DNA of 64,000 bases from the NCBI GenBank assembly GCA_028818375.1, contig JAPPOB010000001.1:124001-188000 (forward strand). The letters run 5' to 3'. Of this stretch, positions 18,146 through 26,851 are shown in pieces. Origin of the DNA: Anaerolineaceae bacterium. Its GTDB lineage: Bacteria; Chloroflexota; Anaerolineae; Aggregatilineales; Phototrophicaceae. Position numbers and translations under genes: made by a program. The notes under the pieces were generated by a model, which was not told the DNA's origin, made no database searches, and saw only the letters and a program-made list of their open reading frames with translations. Numbering within the stretch: position 1 is the stretch's first letter; each line of letters opens with the position of its first letter.

Positions 18146-18817
18146 TCACTGGCGCGGGAGCGTCGCGAGGACGGGCAGACCAAGCATCTCAAGGTCCTCG
18201 CGAGTGCGCAGGGCGGGGTCGAAAGTATGGGCCGCCATCACCAGGATGAGCCCCGCAACCAGCCCCAATGCGATGCGCAGCAGTGGGGCCAAACGTTGGC
18301 CGAGCGGCACCGGTGCCGGGGTGATGGTCGGGGCATCCAGCAGGCTGACCGCGGCCGAAGCTCCGGCGAATTGCGGGAAATAGTTGCGAGTGGTGTTTTG
18401 CAAGACGTCTGCCGCCGCCGTGGCAAGGCGCAAGAGGGACTGCGAGTCTGGATGGTTCAGAAATAGTTGGCCGATGCTGCGATGGTTGTCCGACGCGATG
18501 ACCAGCGCCGCAATGTCGCCGCTTTCAACACCTGGGGCCGCTTCCAGTTCCCGGCGGAAGCTTTCCGTGCGCGCCCAGGCGGCAATGGCGTGGACGGCCA
18601 GTTCGGAAGCAAGCCAGACATCCTCCAACCCGCTGTCTGCGGTCAGGGCTTCGGGGGACTGCTGGGCGGCACTGAAATGCAACATGGCGCCATAGCCACT
18701 GCTGCTCTCGCTCACTTGTGGCAGGACAGGGAGTGTGGCGATTCCGGCCATCAACGTGGGTATGGCGACCAGCCACCACCAGCGTCGCAAAACATCCACG
18801 ATAGCTCGCAGTTCCAT
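18146..18817 (-). CDS. Wzz/chain-length-type polysaccharide co-polymerase
   Basis: A 223-residue protein with the Wzz topology: a short cytoplasmic start, helix 1 at about residues 13-33 (WWWLVAIPTLMAGIATLPVLP), a periplasmic/extracytoplasmic stretch, then helix 2 at about 170-192 (LLRIALGLVAGLILVMAA) and a short tail DPALRTREDLEMLGLPVLATLPR, which is the usual Wzz C-terminus before a BY-kinase. It is the last gene of the exopolysaccharide run and starts 4 bases after the glycosyltransferase stop. ATG 18817 is chosen because it begins MELRAIVDVLRRWW, the family N-terminus. A second Wzz-like gene opens the locus at 26852-27508. Confidence 0.72.
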   Translation of the reverse strand: MELRAIVDVLRRWWWLVAIPTLMAGIATLPVLPQVSESSSGYGAMLHFSAAQQSPEALTADSGLEDVWLASELAVHAIAAWARTESFRRELEAAPGVESGDIAALVIASDNHRSIGQLFLNHPDSQSLLRLATAAADVLQNTTRNYFPQFAGASAAVSLLDAPTITPAPVPLGQRLAPLLRIALGLVAGLILVMAAHTFDPALRTREDLEMLGLPVLATLPRQ

Positions 18818-18821
18818 TGAA

Positions 18822-19955
18822 TCACCCGGTTTCACAGGGATCGCGCCATTCCATGGGCTCCTGTCTGCAAAAAGCTGCCAGGGCCTGGTCAACAAATGCG
18901 CGCATCTTCCGGCGAAAGACACGCGTATCGAAGCGCAGGGCGTGCATGCGAATGGCCTGGCTATCGTAGCGGGAGCCATCCAGATTCGCCAGCGCGGAGG
19001 TCAACGCAACGACCGACTGTTCCTGGACCAGCTCGCCGCTGAGGCCGGGCACGACGGTATCAAGCGCGCCGCCGGCGCCGTAGGCTATGACCGGCCGACC
19101 GGCGGCCTGGGCCTGCACGGGCGCGATGCCGAAGTCCTCGTGCCCGGGAAAAAGAAAGGCGCGACAACGCGCCATCAATTCTGGCAGCTGCTCATCCGAA
19201 ACGTATCCCAGGAATTCCACCGTCGGCCCGGCCATGGCGCGCAATCGGTCCAGATCGCGGCCGCTGCCTCCCACCTTGAGCGGCAGATTCAGACGGGTGG
19301 CCGCCTGCACGGCGATGTCGATGCGCTTGTAGGGCACCAGTCGCGCGACCGTCAAAAGGTAGTCATCATGCCGCGGGACAGGGCGAAAGCGTTGCGTATC
19401 CACAGGCGGGTAGATCACAATCGAATCGCGGCCGTAACAGTCCCTGATGCGCTGCCGCACGGCGCTGGAGATGGCGATAAAGTGATGAACGCGTTGAGCC
19501 GCAGCGTAATCCTGGCGGCGCAACAGGGCGATCAGGGGACGCAGGGTATGGCGCCACGCTGCGCCCAGGCGCTCGCGTTCGATGTATTCCTCAAGTTGCC
19601 ACAGGTAACGGGTTGGCGTGAGACAATAGCAAATGTGCAACGTTTTTTCGTCATGCCGCAGGGCCGTGCAAAAGCCGCTCTTGTTGCTGAGAATGACGTC
19701 ATGGCCCCTGAGGCGCAGGCCGGACCAGGCCAGGGGATACAGGGGCAGAAAAGGTTGATGATGACGATGGATGCCCGGCAGCCGGTCCAGCCAAAGCGTG
19801 CGAATATCCGCCGCGTTGATGGCAGCGGGCATGCTGTCGGGGTCGTAGATACTGGTGAAGACCGGGCTCTCCGGCCAGATATCCAGCAGGGCGGCCAGCA
19901 CGTCTTCCGCGCCACCAATCTGGTTCAGCCAGTCATGCACCAGCGCGATTTTCAC
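18822..19955 (-). CDS. Glycosyltransferase family 4
   Basis: A 377-residue GT-B enzyme. MKIALVHDWLNQIGGAEDVL is the N-terminal domain start typical of WbaZ-like mannosyl or rhamnosyl transferases. The C-terminal nucleotide-sugar site is HEDFGIAPVQAQAAGRPVIAYGAGGALDTV, where the acidic residue in EDFG corresponds to the first Glu of the EX7E motif. It starts with GTG overlapping the rnhB stop (GTGA). In the exopolysaccharide cluster it would transfer a sugar to a lipid-linked intermediate; donor and acceptor are unknown. Confidence 0.88.
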   Translation of the reverse strand: MKIALVHDWLNQIGGAEDVLAALLDIWPESPVFTSIYDPDSMPAAINAADIRTLWLDRLPGIHRHHQPFLPLYPLAWSGLRLRGHDVILSNKSGFCTALRHDEKTLHICYCLTPTRYLWQLEEYIERERLGAAWRHTLRPLIALLRRQDYAAAQRVHHFIAISSAVRQRIRDCYGRDSIVIYPPVDTQRFRPVPRHDDYLLTVARLVPYKRIDIAVQAATRLNLPLKVGGSGRDLDRLRAMAGPTVEFLGYVSDEQLPELMARCRAFLFPGHEDFGIAPVQAQAAGRPVIAYGAGGALDTVVPGLSGELVQEQSVVALTSALANLDGSRYDSQAIRMHALRFDTRVFRRKMRAFVDQALAAFCRQEPMEWRDPCETG

Positions 19956-20605
19956 GGTTGCAGCACGTTCGGCATCTCTCGCAGCGGCTGGTAGCTGCGC
20001 CGATGCAGCGGGGAAGGCCCGTGGGAATCCAGGGCGGCTCGATGTGCCGCTGTCCCGTAGCCCTTGTGGCGCTCGAAGCCGTAGGCCGGGAAATTCAGCG
20101 CCAGCGAGCGCATGTGGGCGTCGCGCCAGGTCTTGGCCAGGACGCTGGCCGCCGCAATGCTCAGGGACCTGGTGTCGCCGTCAATCATTGTGACCTGGGG
20201 GCAGCGCGAGAGCATCTCGGGCCAGACCAGCGCATCCAGCAGCAGGCAATCGGGTTCGAAACCCGGGCGACGCATGCAGGCATCGTTCAGGGCCCGCCGC
20301 ATGGCCAGCGTGGTCGCCTTTTCGATGCCCCGCTCGTCAATTTCTGTGTTGCTGGCCTGACCGAGTCCCCAGGTCCAGGCCACGTTCCTGATCACGACCC
20401 TGGCTGCCTCCCGCTGGCTCGGGCTCATCACCTTGCTGTCGCGAACGTCCGCCAGTGACTGACGCAAACCCGCTCGTCCGGGCGGAAGACAGACCGCGCC
20501 CACGCAGAGCGGGCCGGCCCAGGCGCCCCGTCCGGCTTCGTCCATGGCGAGGATGTGGTGGAATCCGGCGCCCTGCAGGCGGCGTTCATGACCCAGGCCG
20601 GGCAT
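19952..20605 (-). CDS. rnhB: Ribonuclease HII
   Basis: A 217-residue enzyme that cuts RNA in RNA-DNA hybrids and removes misincorporated ribonucleotides. The active-site start is AMDEAGRGAWAGP (Asp-Glu), with a third acidic residue in LLLDALVWP and the fourth in the DGDTRSLSIAAASVLAKTWRD region. YGFERHKGYGTAAHRAAL near the end is diagnostic. It overlaps the upstream glycosyltransferase by 20 bases and the downstream one by 4, so it is translated as part of the polysaccharide operon. This looks like a chance passenger rather than a functional link. Confidence 0.93.
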   Translation of the reverse strand: MPGLGHERRLQGAGFHHILAMDEAGRGAWAGPLCVGAVCLPPGRAGLRQSLADVRDSKVMSPSQREAARVVIRNVAWTWGLGQASNTEIDERGIEKATTLAMRRALNDACMRRPGFEPDCLLLDALVWPEMLSRCPQVTMIDGDTRSLSIAAASVLAKTWRDAHMRSLALNFPAYGFERHKGYGTAAHRAALDSHGPSPLHRRSYQPLREMPNVLQP

Positions 20606-21344
20606 AGAAACCGCGCTGCCAGTTGCGGTGAATCTGCTGAATCTCCAACAAAATGTAGAGCGAATCGTAGATCAGGCGCATGCGACTGTCTGCATCGAAG
20701 TACCAGGTGATGGGCACTTCACGGATCCGATAGCCGCGTTTGCGGGCAATGAAGAGCAATTCGACGTCAAAGCCGATGCCCACCATCTGCTGGACGCTGA
20801 ACAGGTCCTCGGCCGCTGTACGACCGAACATCTTGAACCCGCACTGCGTATCCTGCAAGCCCGGCAGGGCGGTCCATTGGATGATGCGATTAAGGATGCG
20901 ACCCATCAGGTGGCGGTGAACAGGTTCGCCAATGCGCCGCGCCTCCCGCCCTTCGCGAGTAGCAATCTGGACATCATAGCCAAGGCCATGGGGAGGAAGA
21001 AAACGGGCGATTTCCTCGATCGGCATGGAAAGATCGGCGTCGCAGATGAAGCGGTAGTCGCCGATGGCCGCCTGCATGCCGACCTTGACCGCCAGTCCCT
21101 TGCCGCGAACGGCGGCCTGAATGACCTGGGCCCAGGGACGGGTCGCTGTGAATTCGCGGGCCACGGCGACGGTGCGGTCCGTGCTGCCATTGTCTACGAT
21201 GATGACTTCGGCTTCGTAGGATTGCTGCTGCAGGAAGGCGTCGATCCTTGCGAGACTTGCCGGCAGGCGCAATGCCTCGTTGTAGGCCGGAATGATGATA
21301 GAGAGCAGGGTGTTGCCGGAACCCGCCTCATGCCTGTCCGTCAT
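20586..21344 (-). CDS. Glycosyltransferase family 2, dolichyl-phosphate-glucose synthase-like
   Basis: A 252-residue GT-A enzyme. SIIIPAYNEALRLPASLARI and VIIVDNGSTDRT form the nucleotide site, and CDADLSMPIEEI provides the metal-binding DxD-type motif. DTQCGFKMFGRTAAEDLF and VPITWYFDADSRMRL match the ALG5/polyprenyl-phosphate glucosyltransferase group, which loads a sugar onto a lipid carrier at the membrane. No transmembrane helix is evident. It starts with ATG overlapping the preceding gene's stop (ATGA). It likely makes a polyprenyl-phosphate sugar donor for the surface polymer. Confidence 0.88.
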   Translation of the reverse strand: MTDRHEAGSGNTLLSIIIPAYNEALRLPASLARIDAFLQQQSYEAEVIIVDNGSTDRTVAVAREFTATRPWAQVIQAAVRGKGLAVKVGMQAAIGDYRFICDADLSMPIEEIARFLPPHGLGYDVQIATREGREARRIGEPVHRHLMGRILNRIIQWTALPGLQDTQCGFKMFGRTAAEDLFSVQQMVGIGFDVELLFIARKRGYRIREVPITWYFDADSRMRLIYDSLYILLEIQQIHRNWQRGFYARPGS

Positions 21345-22312
21345 GAAGAGGTCTCCCCCAGTATCTCCTCCAGATACTGCAGGGAAACCCGGCGACTGGC
21401 CTGGATCGCCGGCCGTTTGCGTAACATGCGTGGCAAACCAACCAGACCGGCCAGCATGCCGCGCAGGCGCGCCCGGGCTTCTGCACCGCGCCAGGCCTTC
21501 AGCGCTTCAAGCAGAAGGCGCGACTGGGCGCGCAACACGCCCATCCCGTAAAGCCGCCAAAGGTCAGCCGGGTAATTCTTGGCGAGCAAATAGATCAGGT
21601 TACGTCCATCGTAGAAACTGGCGGTCACGCCGCCGCCCGTCGCCGACAGATGGTGGTAAACCACGGCGCGCGGGGCGTAGACACAGCGCCAGCCGGCCAG
21701 TTGGGCGCGCCAGCCGAGGTCAACGTCCTCGCAGGAAAAGAAGAAATCGTCGTCCAGCAGCCCGATCTGGTCCAGCATGCAACGGCGGTAGACGGCCGCG
21801 CCGCCACAGGCGCTGAATACATACTCTTCACGTTCGAACTGACCGCGGTCCTGTTGCCAGACGCCGCGATTGCTGGCCCGGCCATCCAGCGAAAAGCAGT
21901 CGCCGGCCGTGTGCAGGTGGTCGCGCCGGTCGAAGAGCAGCATTTTGCTGGCCACCGCTCCAGCCTGGGGATGGCGCCGGAAGGCCGCCACGACTTCGAA
22001 GGCCCATTCCGGATGGACTTCGGTGTCATTGTTGAGCAGGGCGACCAGTTCGCCCCGGGCAACGCGCAGCCCGGCGTTGCATGCGCCGGTGAAGCCATTG
22101 TTTTGCGGTAATTCGACCAGTTGCACCGAGGGATAGTCGCGGCGCAGCAGGTCACGGGAGTTGTCCGAAGAGGCATTGTCGACGGCGATGGTCTCCAGCG
22201 CGGGCCAGCTCTGGCGGGCGAGGGAGTCCAGGCAGGTCGGGAGGAATTGCGTGCCGTTCCAGTTAGGGATGACGACCGAAAGCAGCGGGCCGGAATGGTC
22301 TGTCGCGTTCAT
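21341..22312 (-). CDS. Glycosyltransferase family 2, rhamnosyltransferase-like
   Basis: A 323-residue GT2 enzyme with LLSVVIPNWNGTQFLPTCLDSL at the start, AVDNASSDNSRDLL, ALLNNDTEVHPEWAF with the DTE metal motif, and EDVDLGWRAQLAGWRCVYAP, which is typical of the WbbL/RfbF rhamnosyltransferase group. ATG 22312 follows GGAGGG and lies 5 bases after the rmlD stop; an upstream in-frame start would run into rmlD. Its place directly after rmlD makes the RmlA/B/D product the likely donor sugar. The C-terminal basic region (LRKRPAIQASRRVSLQYL) may touch the membrane. Confidence 0.88.
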   Translation of the reverse strand: MNATDHSGPLLSVVIPNWNGTQFLPTCLDSLARQSWPALETIAVDNASSDNSRDLLRRDYPSVQLVELPQNNGFTGACNAGLRVARGELVALLNNDTEVHPEWAFEVVAAFRRHPQAGAVASKMLLFDRRDHLHTAGDCFSLDGRASNRGVWQQDRGQFEREEYVFSACGGAAVYRRCMLDQIGLLDDDFFFSCEDVDLGWRAQLAGWRCVYAPRAVVYHHLSATGGGVTASFYDGRNLIYLLAKNYPADLWRLYGMGVLRAQSRLLLEALKAWRGAEARARLRGMLAGLVGLPRMLRKRPAIQASRRVSLQYLEEILGETSS

Positions 22313-22317
22313 GACAG

Positions 22318-23175
22318 CTAACCCTCCTGCGAGAGGAAGGCATCGACCGCATCCCGCCAGGGTCGCAGCGTGATTCCCAGAAGACGCCCGGCGCCGTTGG
22401 TCAAGGCCGCGTGTTCCGGGGGCGAACCCGGACGAGGCCATTGATGGCTGCTGATCGACTGGATCGGCGTGCCTGCAAAGCCGCTGCGATCAAGAATATA
22501 GCGGGCGAACTGGAAGCGTGAGCAAGCGCCTTCGTTGACAAAATGGTAAGTGCCGCGGCGCTCTGTTTCGACCAGACGAACCAGTGCCGCGGAAAGGTCA
22601 TTGGTATAGGTCGGATTGGCGACCTCATTGCTGACGACTCGCAGGGGCCTGCCGGCGCGCGCAGCGCCCAATATCGCCTGGACAAAGTTGCGGCCGCCAT
22701 GGGCGAAGAGCCAGGCCGTGCGCACGATGTAGTGGCGCGGGCAGTGGGCAACAACCGCAAGTTCCCCGGCGTGTTTGCTGTAGCCATAAGCGTTACCAGG
22801 CGCGGGCGTGGCGAATTCATCCTGTGGCTGGCGGTCGCGCCCCGAGAAAACTTCATTGGTGCTGATGTAAAGGATCTCTGCGTCCACTTCTGCCGCGGCG
22901 AGGGCGACGTTTTGGGTCCCGAATCCATTGATTTGCAACGCGCGACGAGGGTCGCGGGCGCAAGCATCAACGTCGGTCCAGGCGGCAGCGTGAATGACAA
23001 GTTGCGGTCTGTTTTCCTGCAGCAGGCGACGCGTGGCGGAAAAGTCGCAGATGTCCAGGTTAAGAACTTCATCGCCCACGACATCGGCGCCCAGAACGTC
23101 GTGGCCCGCCCAGGCCAGGTCTTCAAGCAGAAGGCCGCCAAGGTTGCCGGCAGCGCCTGTAACCAGAATTCGCAT
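22318..23175 (-). CDS. rmlD: dTDP-4-dehydrorhamnose reductase (RmlD/SDR family)
   Basis: A 285-residue extended short-chain reductase. ILVTGAAGNLGGLL binds NAD(P)H, DICDF matches the RmlD early segment, HAAAWTDVDACARDP is an RmlD hallmark, STNEVFSG and YGYSKHAGE give the catalytic Thr/Ser and YxxxK pair. In the standard route it reduces the 4-keto sugar made by RmlC to dTDP-L-rhamnose. No rmlC is present in this locus, so either the epimerase is elsewhere or the enzyme reduces the RmlB product directly to another 6-deoxyhexose. It sits 59 bases after rmlB. Confidence 0.87.
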   Translation of the reverse strand: MRILVTGAAGNLGGLLLEDLAWAGHDVLGADVVGDEVLNLDICDFSATRRLLQENRPQLVIHAAAWTDVDACARDPRRALQINGFGTQNVALAAAEVDAEILYISTNEVFSGRDRQPQDEFATPAPGNAYGYSKHAGELAVVAHCPRHYIVRTAWLFAHGGRNFVQAILGAARAGRPLRVVSNEVANPTYTNDLSAALVRLVETERRGTYHFVNEGACSRFQFARYILDRSGFAGTPIQSISSHQWPRPGSPPEHAALTNGAGRLLGITLRPWRDAVDAFLSQEG

Positions 23176-23234
23176 GCCAATCCCGCTTTTTCTGGCGGCA
23201 TTTTAGCACGGACGCTGCCAGGCGTGGCAGGCGT

Positions 23235-24263
23235 TCAGCCGTCGGCGGCAGCCAGGCGGTCGGCGTACTGGCGCTGATACCAGTCCCGCCAGTCCCCGGA
23301 CTTGATGGGGCGCCACCACCACTCGTTCTCCTGATACCAGCGCACCGTTGATGCGGCGGCTTCCTCGAAGTTGTGCTCGCATTGCCAGCCCAGCGCCTTA
23401 AGGCGTTCACAACGCATGGCATAGCGCAGGTCATGACCTTCACGGTCCGGCACGTGGCGGACCAGCGATGCCGGTCTCTCAAGTAGGTCAAGAATTTGAT
23501 GGGTGACTTCCACATTGCGCGCCTGGTGTTCCCCGGCGATGTTGTAGACCCGACCGCTTTCTCCATGAAACAGGGCGCAGGCGATGCCCCTGGCATGATC
23601 ATCAACGTAAAGCCAGTCTCGCTGCTGCTGCCCGTCGCCGTAGAGCGGCAGGGGCCGCCCGTCGATGGCCTCGGTGATGAAAAAGGGCATCAGTTTTTCC
23701 GGGTACTGGTAGGGCCCGAAGGTGTTGCTGCCGCGCGTGATGACGGTGTCCAGGCCATGAGTGACGCGCCAGGCCCGCACCAGCAGTTCTGCGCCGGCCT
23801 TGCTGGCCGAGTAGGGGCTGTTGGGCAGCATCGGGTCATCTTCAACCGAGAAGGCGCCGGGGGCAACGTCACCGTAGACCTCGTCGGTTGAGACCTGCAG
23901 AAATCGACCGATCCCCGCCCGGCAGGCCTCGTCCAGCAGCACATTCACCCCAAGCGTGTTGCTGCGAATGAAGGCGTCCGGCTCCAGGATACTGCGGTCC
24001 ACGTGGCTCTCGGCGGCAAAGTTAACGACCGTGTCGATGGCGTATTCTTTCAGGACCACGGCGCAGTCCGACCGGGAGGCTATGTCTCCCTGCACAAAGC
24101 GGTAGTTGGGTTCATCGCTGACGGCCAGCAGGTTGTTCAGGTTGCCGGCGTAGGTCAGCAGGTCGAGGACGATGATGTTCAGTTCGGGGTGGCGGGCGAT
24201 CATCTGGCGCACGAAGGCGCTGCCAATGAAGCCGGCGCCGCCCGTGACCAGGATGTTCTTCAT
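23235..24263 (-). CDS. rmlB: dTDP-glucose 4,6-dehydratase
   Basis: A 342-residue SDR-fold enzyme that converts dTDP-glucose to dTDP-4-keto-6-deoxyglucose. Visible motifs are VTGGAGFIGSAFVRQM for NAD, the catalytic STDEVYGDV triad (Thr-Asp-Glu), YSASKAGAELLVRA with the YxxxK pair, RGSNTFGPYQYPEKLMP and GDGQQQRDWLYVDDHARG for the nucleotide sugar. Length and motif order are typical of RmlB/RfbB. Its ATG overlaps the HAD phosphatase stop (ATGA), and rmlD follows after 59 bases. Confidence 0.95.
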   Translation of the reverse strand: MKNILVTGGAGFIGSAFVRQMIARHPELNIIVLDLLTYAGNLNNLLAVSDEPNYRFVQGDIASRSDCAVVLKEYAIDTVVNFAAESHVDRSILEPDAFIRSNTLGVNVLLDEACRAGIGRFLQVSTDEVYGDVAPGAFSVEDDPMLPNSPYSASKAGAELLVRAWRVTHGLDTVITRGSNTFGPYQYPEKLMPFFITEAIDGRPLPLYGDGQQQRDWLYVDDHARGIACALFHGESGRVYNIAGEHQARNVEVTHQILDLLERPASLVRHVPDREGHDLRYAMRCERLKALGWQCEHNFEEAAASTVRWYQENEWWWRPIKSGDWRDWYQRQYADRLAAADG

Positions 24264-25105
24264 CCGTCGCCATCCTGCAGCAGGCCAGGTGGAACGATTT
24301 CGGGCAGGAAGTGCGCCAGCGCGTGTGCCACACCGTCCTGATCACAGGGTGCGGAAACGAAGTCCGCTGCGGCGCGCACCATTTCGTCGGCGTTGCCCAT
24401 CGCCACGCCAATGCCGGCCAGTTCCAGCATCTCAATGTCATTTTCGCCGTCGCCACAGGCCAGGACATGTTTCGGCGCAATCCCCATGTCCTCAATCAAG
24501 GTGCCGAGTGCGTCGCCCTTGCTGGTCCCCGTTGGCAGGATTTCCACCATGATCGTCAGACCGGGCTGCAGCACTTGCGCGCGGTCGCCCAGGGCCTCTT
24601 CCAGTCTGGCGCGCAGGGCGTTCATTTTGTCGGGGTTCGCAACGTCCATGGCGGCGAACTTGTTTATCGGCACCCGCCCCGTCAACTCCGCCAGAGAGTC
24701 GCACTGACCGGGACGGGGTTCGCCATACATGACCAGCAACTCGATGTTGCGGTCAAAACGTTGCACCCAGGTCTTCGTGCCGGAATAGGCGATGAAGGCA
24801 ATGTCGTCATCAACGAGCTCCACGACCTCCCGCGCCAGCCCTGCCTCGAGATATTGCTGATTGCGGATACTGCCATCGCCGTTGTGGGTGACCAGCCCCT
24901 GGACGTAGATTCCGGGCGATTCCAGTCCCAGTTGCTCAATGATGTTGAGCGCCGAGCACCGCGTCCGGCCGGTGGCCAGCACGATTTCGATGCCGGCGTC
25001 GCGAGCGGCGACAAGCGCCTTGCGGTTGACAGGGGATATCCCGGTGCGCGGGTCGTAAAGCGTGCCGTCAAGGTCCAGCGCGATCAGTCTGATTTCCGGT
25101 GTCAT
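24260..25105 (-). CDS. Cof-type HAD hydrolase
   Basis: A protein of about 281 residues in the Cof/IIB subfamily of haloacid-dehalogenase phosphatases. Motif I is IALDLDGTLYD, motif II is VLATGRTRC, motif III includes the Lys in GTSKGDALGTL, and motif IV is CGDGENDIEMLELAGIGVAMGN. These enzymes dephosphorylate sugar phosphates or nucleotides in the cytoplasm. It is embedded between rmlA and rmlB with 1-4 base overlaps, so it may clear a sugar phosphate of this pathway. I chose ATG 25105, coupled to the rmlA stop as TGATG; ATG 25117 would add four residues. Confidence 0.88.
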   Translation of the reverse strand: MTPEIRLIALDLDGTLYDPRTGISPVNRKALVAARDAGIEIVLATGRTRCSALNIIEQLGLESPGIYVQGLVTHNGDGSIRNQQYLEAGLAREVVELVDDDIAFIAYSGTKTWVQRFDRNIELLVMYGEPRPGQCDSLAELTGRVPINKFAAMDVANPDKMNALRARLEEALGDRAQVLQPGLTIMVEILPTGTSKGDALGTLIEDMGIAPKHVLACGDGENDIEMLELAGIGVAMGNADEMVRAAADFVSAPCDQDGVAHALAHFLPEIVPPGLLQDGDG

Positions 25106-26175
25106 CACGGGATCCATACGCTGCTGTGGTCTCCAAGGTTCATGCGCAGGGCCTGAGGCTTGCCGACCGCGCGCCGGACGCTGACGTGTCGCCCGACCAA
25201 CGCGTCCTGCAGGCGGGCAGCGATATCGCAGACGCTGCTGTGCTCAAGAATGATGCTGCGTTCGATTTCGGCGTTTCGCACGCAGACATCATGATAGATG
25301 CTGGTGAAGGGCCCGATGAAACTGTTCTCAATAACAGTGTTGCAGCCGACGATGCTGGGGCCGCGCAGAACGCTGTTGCGTATTCTTGCGCCGGCCTGCA
25401 CACTGACGCGCGAATCGATCTCCGAGTTTTCGATGGCGCAGTCCGGGGCGATGACCGGCGACAGTTCGGCGAGGGCGTGACTGTTGGCTTCCAGCATGTC
25501 GGTCGCCTTGCCGGTATCAATCCACCAGCCCTCGTGCACGTGCGGCGCGACGTGGAAACCGGCGTCGATCAGCCACTGAATGGCGTCGGTAATTTCCAGT
25601 TCGCCGCGCGCGGATGGTTCAATAGCTCTGACGGCCTGATGGATGTGATGATCAAACATGTAGATGCCGACCAGCGCCAGATTCGTGGGGGGGTGCGCCG
25701 GCTTTTCGACGAGGCGTTCAATGCTGCCGTCCGGTCGCAGGGTAGCGACGCCGTAGGCTCGTGGGTCGGCCACTTCCTTGAGCACGATCTGGCTGTTCCA
25801 GTCGTTGGCGGTGAAGTCCTCAATCAGGCCGCCAATGCCGCCCTCGATCACGTTGTCACCCAGAAACATGACGAAGCGTTGGTCGCCAAGGAAATCATGC
25901 GCAATTCGCACGGCATGGGCGAGGCCGTCCGGGCTACGCTGCGGAATCCAGGTGATGCGCACATCCAGGTGGTCGCCGTTTCCCAGTGCTTCCCGAATCT
26001 CCGGCCCGGTGGCGCCGATGACGACACCAATATCAGTCACGCCGGCATCGCGCAAGGACTCAATGACCCGGAACAGGATGGGCTTGTTGGCGACGGGAAT
26101 AAGTTGCTTGGCGCGGGTATAGGTCAGGGGTCGCAGACGCGTGCCGCTGCCGCCACTGAGGATCAGCCCTTTCAT
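25105..26175 (-). CDS. rmlA: Glucose-1-phosphate thymidylyltransferase, long form
   Basis: A 356-residue nucleotidyltransferase. MKGLILSGGSGTRLRPLTYTRAKQLIPVANKP is shared with RmlA, FLGDNVIEGG binds metal and nucleotide, and VEKPAHPPTN and WWIDTGKATDMLEAN line the sugar site. Unlike the short RmlA (about 290 residues), it has a C-terminal left-handed beta-helix region (about 250-345) with hexapeptide-like repeats, as in the long RmlA group of Chloroflexota, Actinobacteria and archaea. ATG 26175 begins the motif directly and lies 1 base after the kinase stop. It makes dTDP-glucose for RmlB. Confidence 0.9.
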   Translation of the reverse strand: MKGLILSGGSGTRLRPLTYTRAKQLIPVANKPILFRVIESLRDAGVTDIGVVIGATGPEIREALGNGDHLDVRITWIPQRSPDGLAHAVRIAHDFLGDQRFVMFLGDNVIEGGIGGLIEDFTANDWNSQIVLKEVADPRAYGVATLRPDGSIERLVEKPAHPPTNLALVGIYMFDHHIHQAVRAIEPSARGELEITDAIQWLIDAGFHVAPHVHEGWWIDTGKATDMLEANSHALAELSPVIAPDCAIENSEIDSRVSVQAGARIRNSVLRGPSIVGCNTVIENSFIGPFTSIYHDVCVRNAEIERSIILEHSSVCDIAARLQDALVGRHVSVRRAVGKPQALRMNLGDHSSVWIP

Positions 26176-26176
26176 T

Positions 26177-26848
26177 TCAGGCTCCGGTCTGACCCGCAGC
26201 CGCATAGCTGGAGGCCACGCTGGCGCGTGGCGCGTTGTCGAGGACGGCGCCCACGATGCGCACGTGGACGCGTTCCAGCGCTTCGCGAGCCCGGGCAGCG
26301 TGTTCACGACGAGTGTGGCCCGCACGGACTACCAGCAGCACACCGTCCAGTTGCGAACCCAGCAGGGCGGCATCGGTCACCGCCAGCACAGGGGGGCTGT
26401 CGAAAAGCACGTAGCTGGCGCGCGCGCGCAGCAAGCCGATGACTTCGCCCATGCGCTGGCCGCCCAACAGGTCCGCCGGAGTCGGGGGCAGCGGCCCGGA
26501 GGGCAGAAGCTGCAAACCTTCGACGCCGGTCGGGACGAGTGGCGGGTCCGCGAGCGCCGACTCCTCGAGCATCATGGTCGTCAGACCGCGCTCGTTGCCC
26601 GCACCCCAAATCCCGTGCTGGGCGGGTCGGCGCAGGTCACTGTCAACCAGAATGGTGCTGTGTCCGCCCTGGGCGAAGGTTACCGCCAGATTGGCGAGTA
26701 CGATGCTTTTCTCGTCCGGGCGCGCGGGAGAGGTCACCAGCAAGGTGCTGACCGGCCTGTCCACGCTGCTGAACATCAGGTTGGTGCGCAGGGTGCGATA
26801 AGCCTCGGCGGCCGCAGAGCCTGGATCGCGAATAGTGACAAGTTCCAT
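26177..26848 (-). CDS. CpsD/CapB-like BY-kinase with atypical Walker A
   Basis: A 223-residue P-loop protein of the bacterial tyrosine-kinase family that controls polysaccharide chain length with Wzz. EAYRTLRTNLMFSS is the family N-terminal helix, ILVDSDLRRP (residues 66-75) the Walker A' motif, and YVLFDSPPVLAVTDAALL the Walker B region. The Walker A loop reads SPARPDEKSIV; Lys47 and Ser48 are kept, but both glycines of GxGKS are replaced (Asp, Glu). The C-terminus has a single Tyr rather than a Tyr cluster. It follows the Wzz-like gene by 3 bases. Activity as a kinase is therefore uncertain; regulation by nucleotide binding alone is possible. Confidence 0.85.
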   Translation of the reverse strand: MELVTIRDPGSAAAEAYRTLRTNLMFSSVDRPVSTLLVTSPARPDEKSIVLANLAVTFAQGGHSTILVDSDLRRPAQHGIWGAGNERGLTTMMLEESALADPPLVPTGVEGLQLLPSGPLPPTPADLLGGQRMGEVIGLLRARASYVLFDSPPVLAVTDAALLGSQLDGVLLVVRAGHTRREHAARAREALERVHVRIVGAVLDNAPRASVASSYAAAGQTGA

Positions 26849-26851
26849 GGT

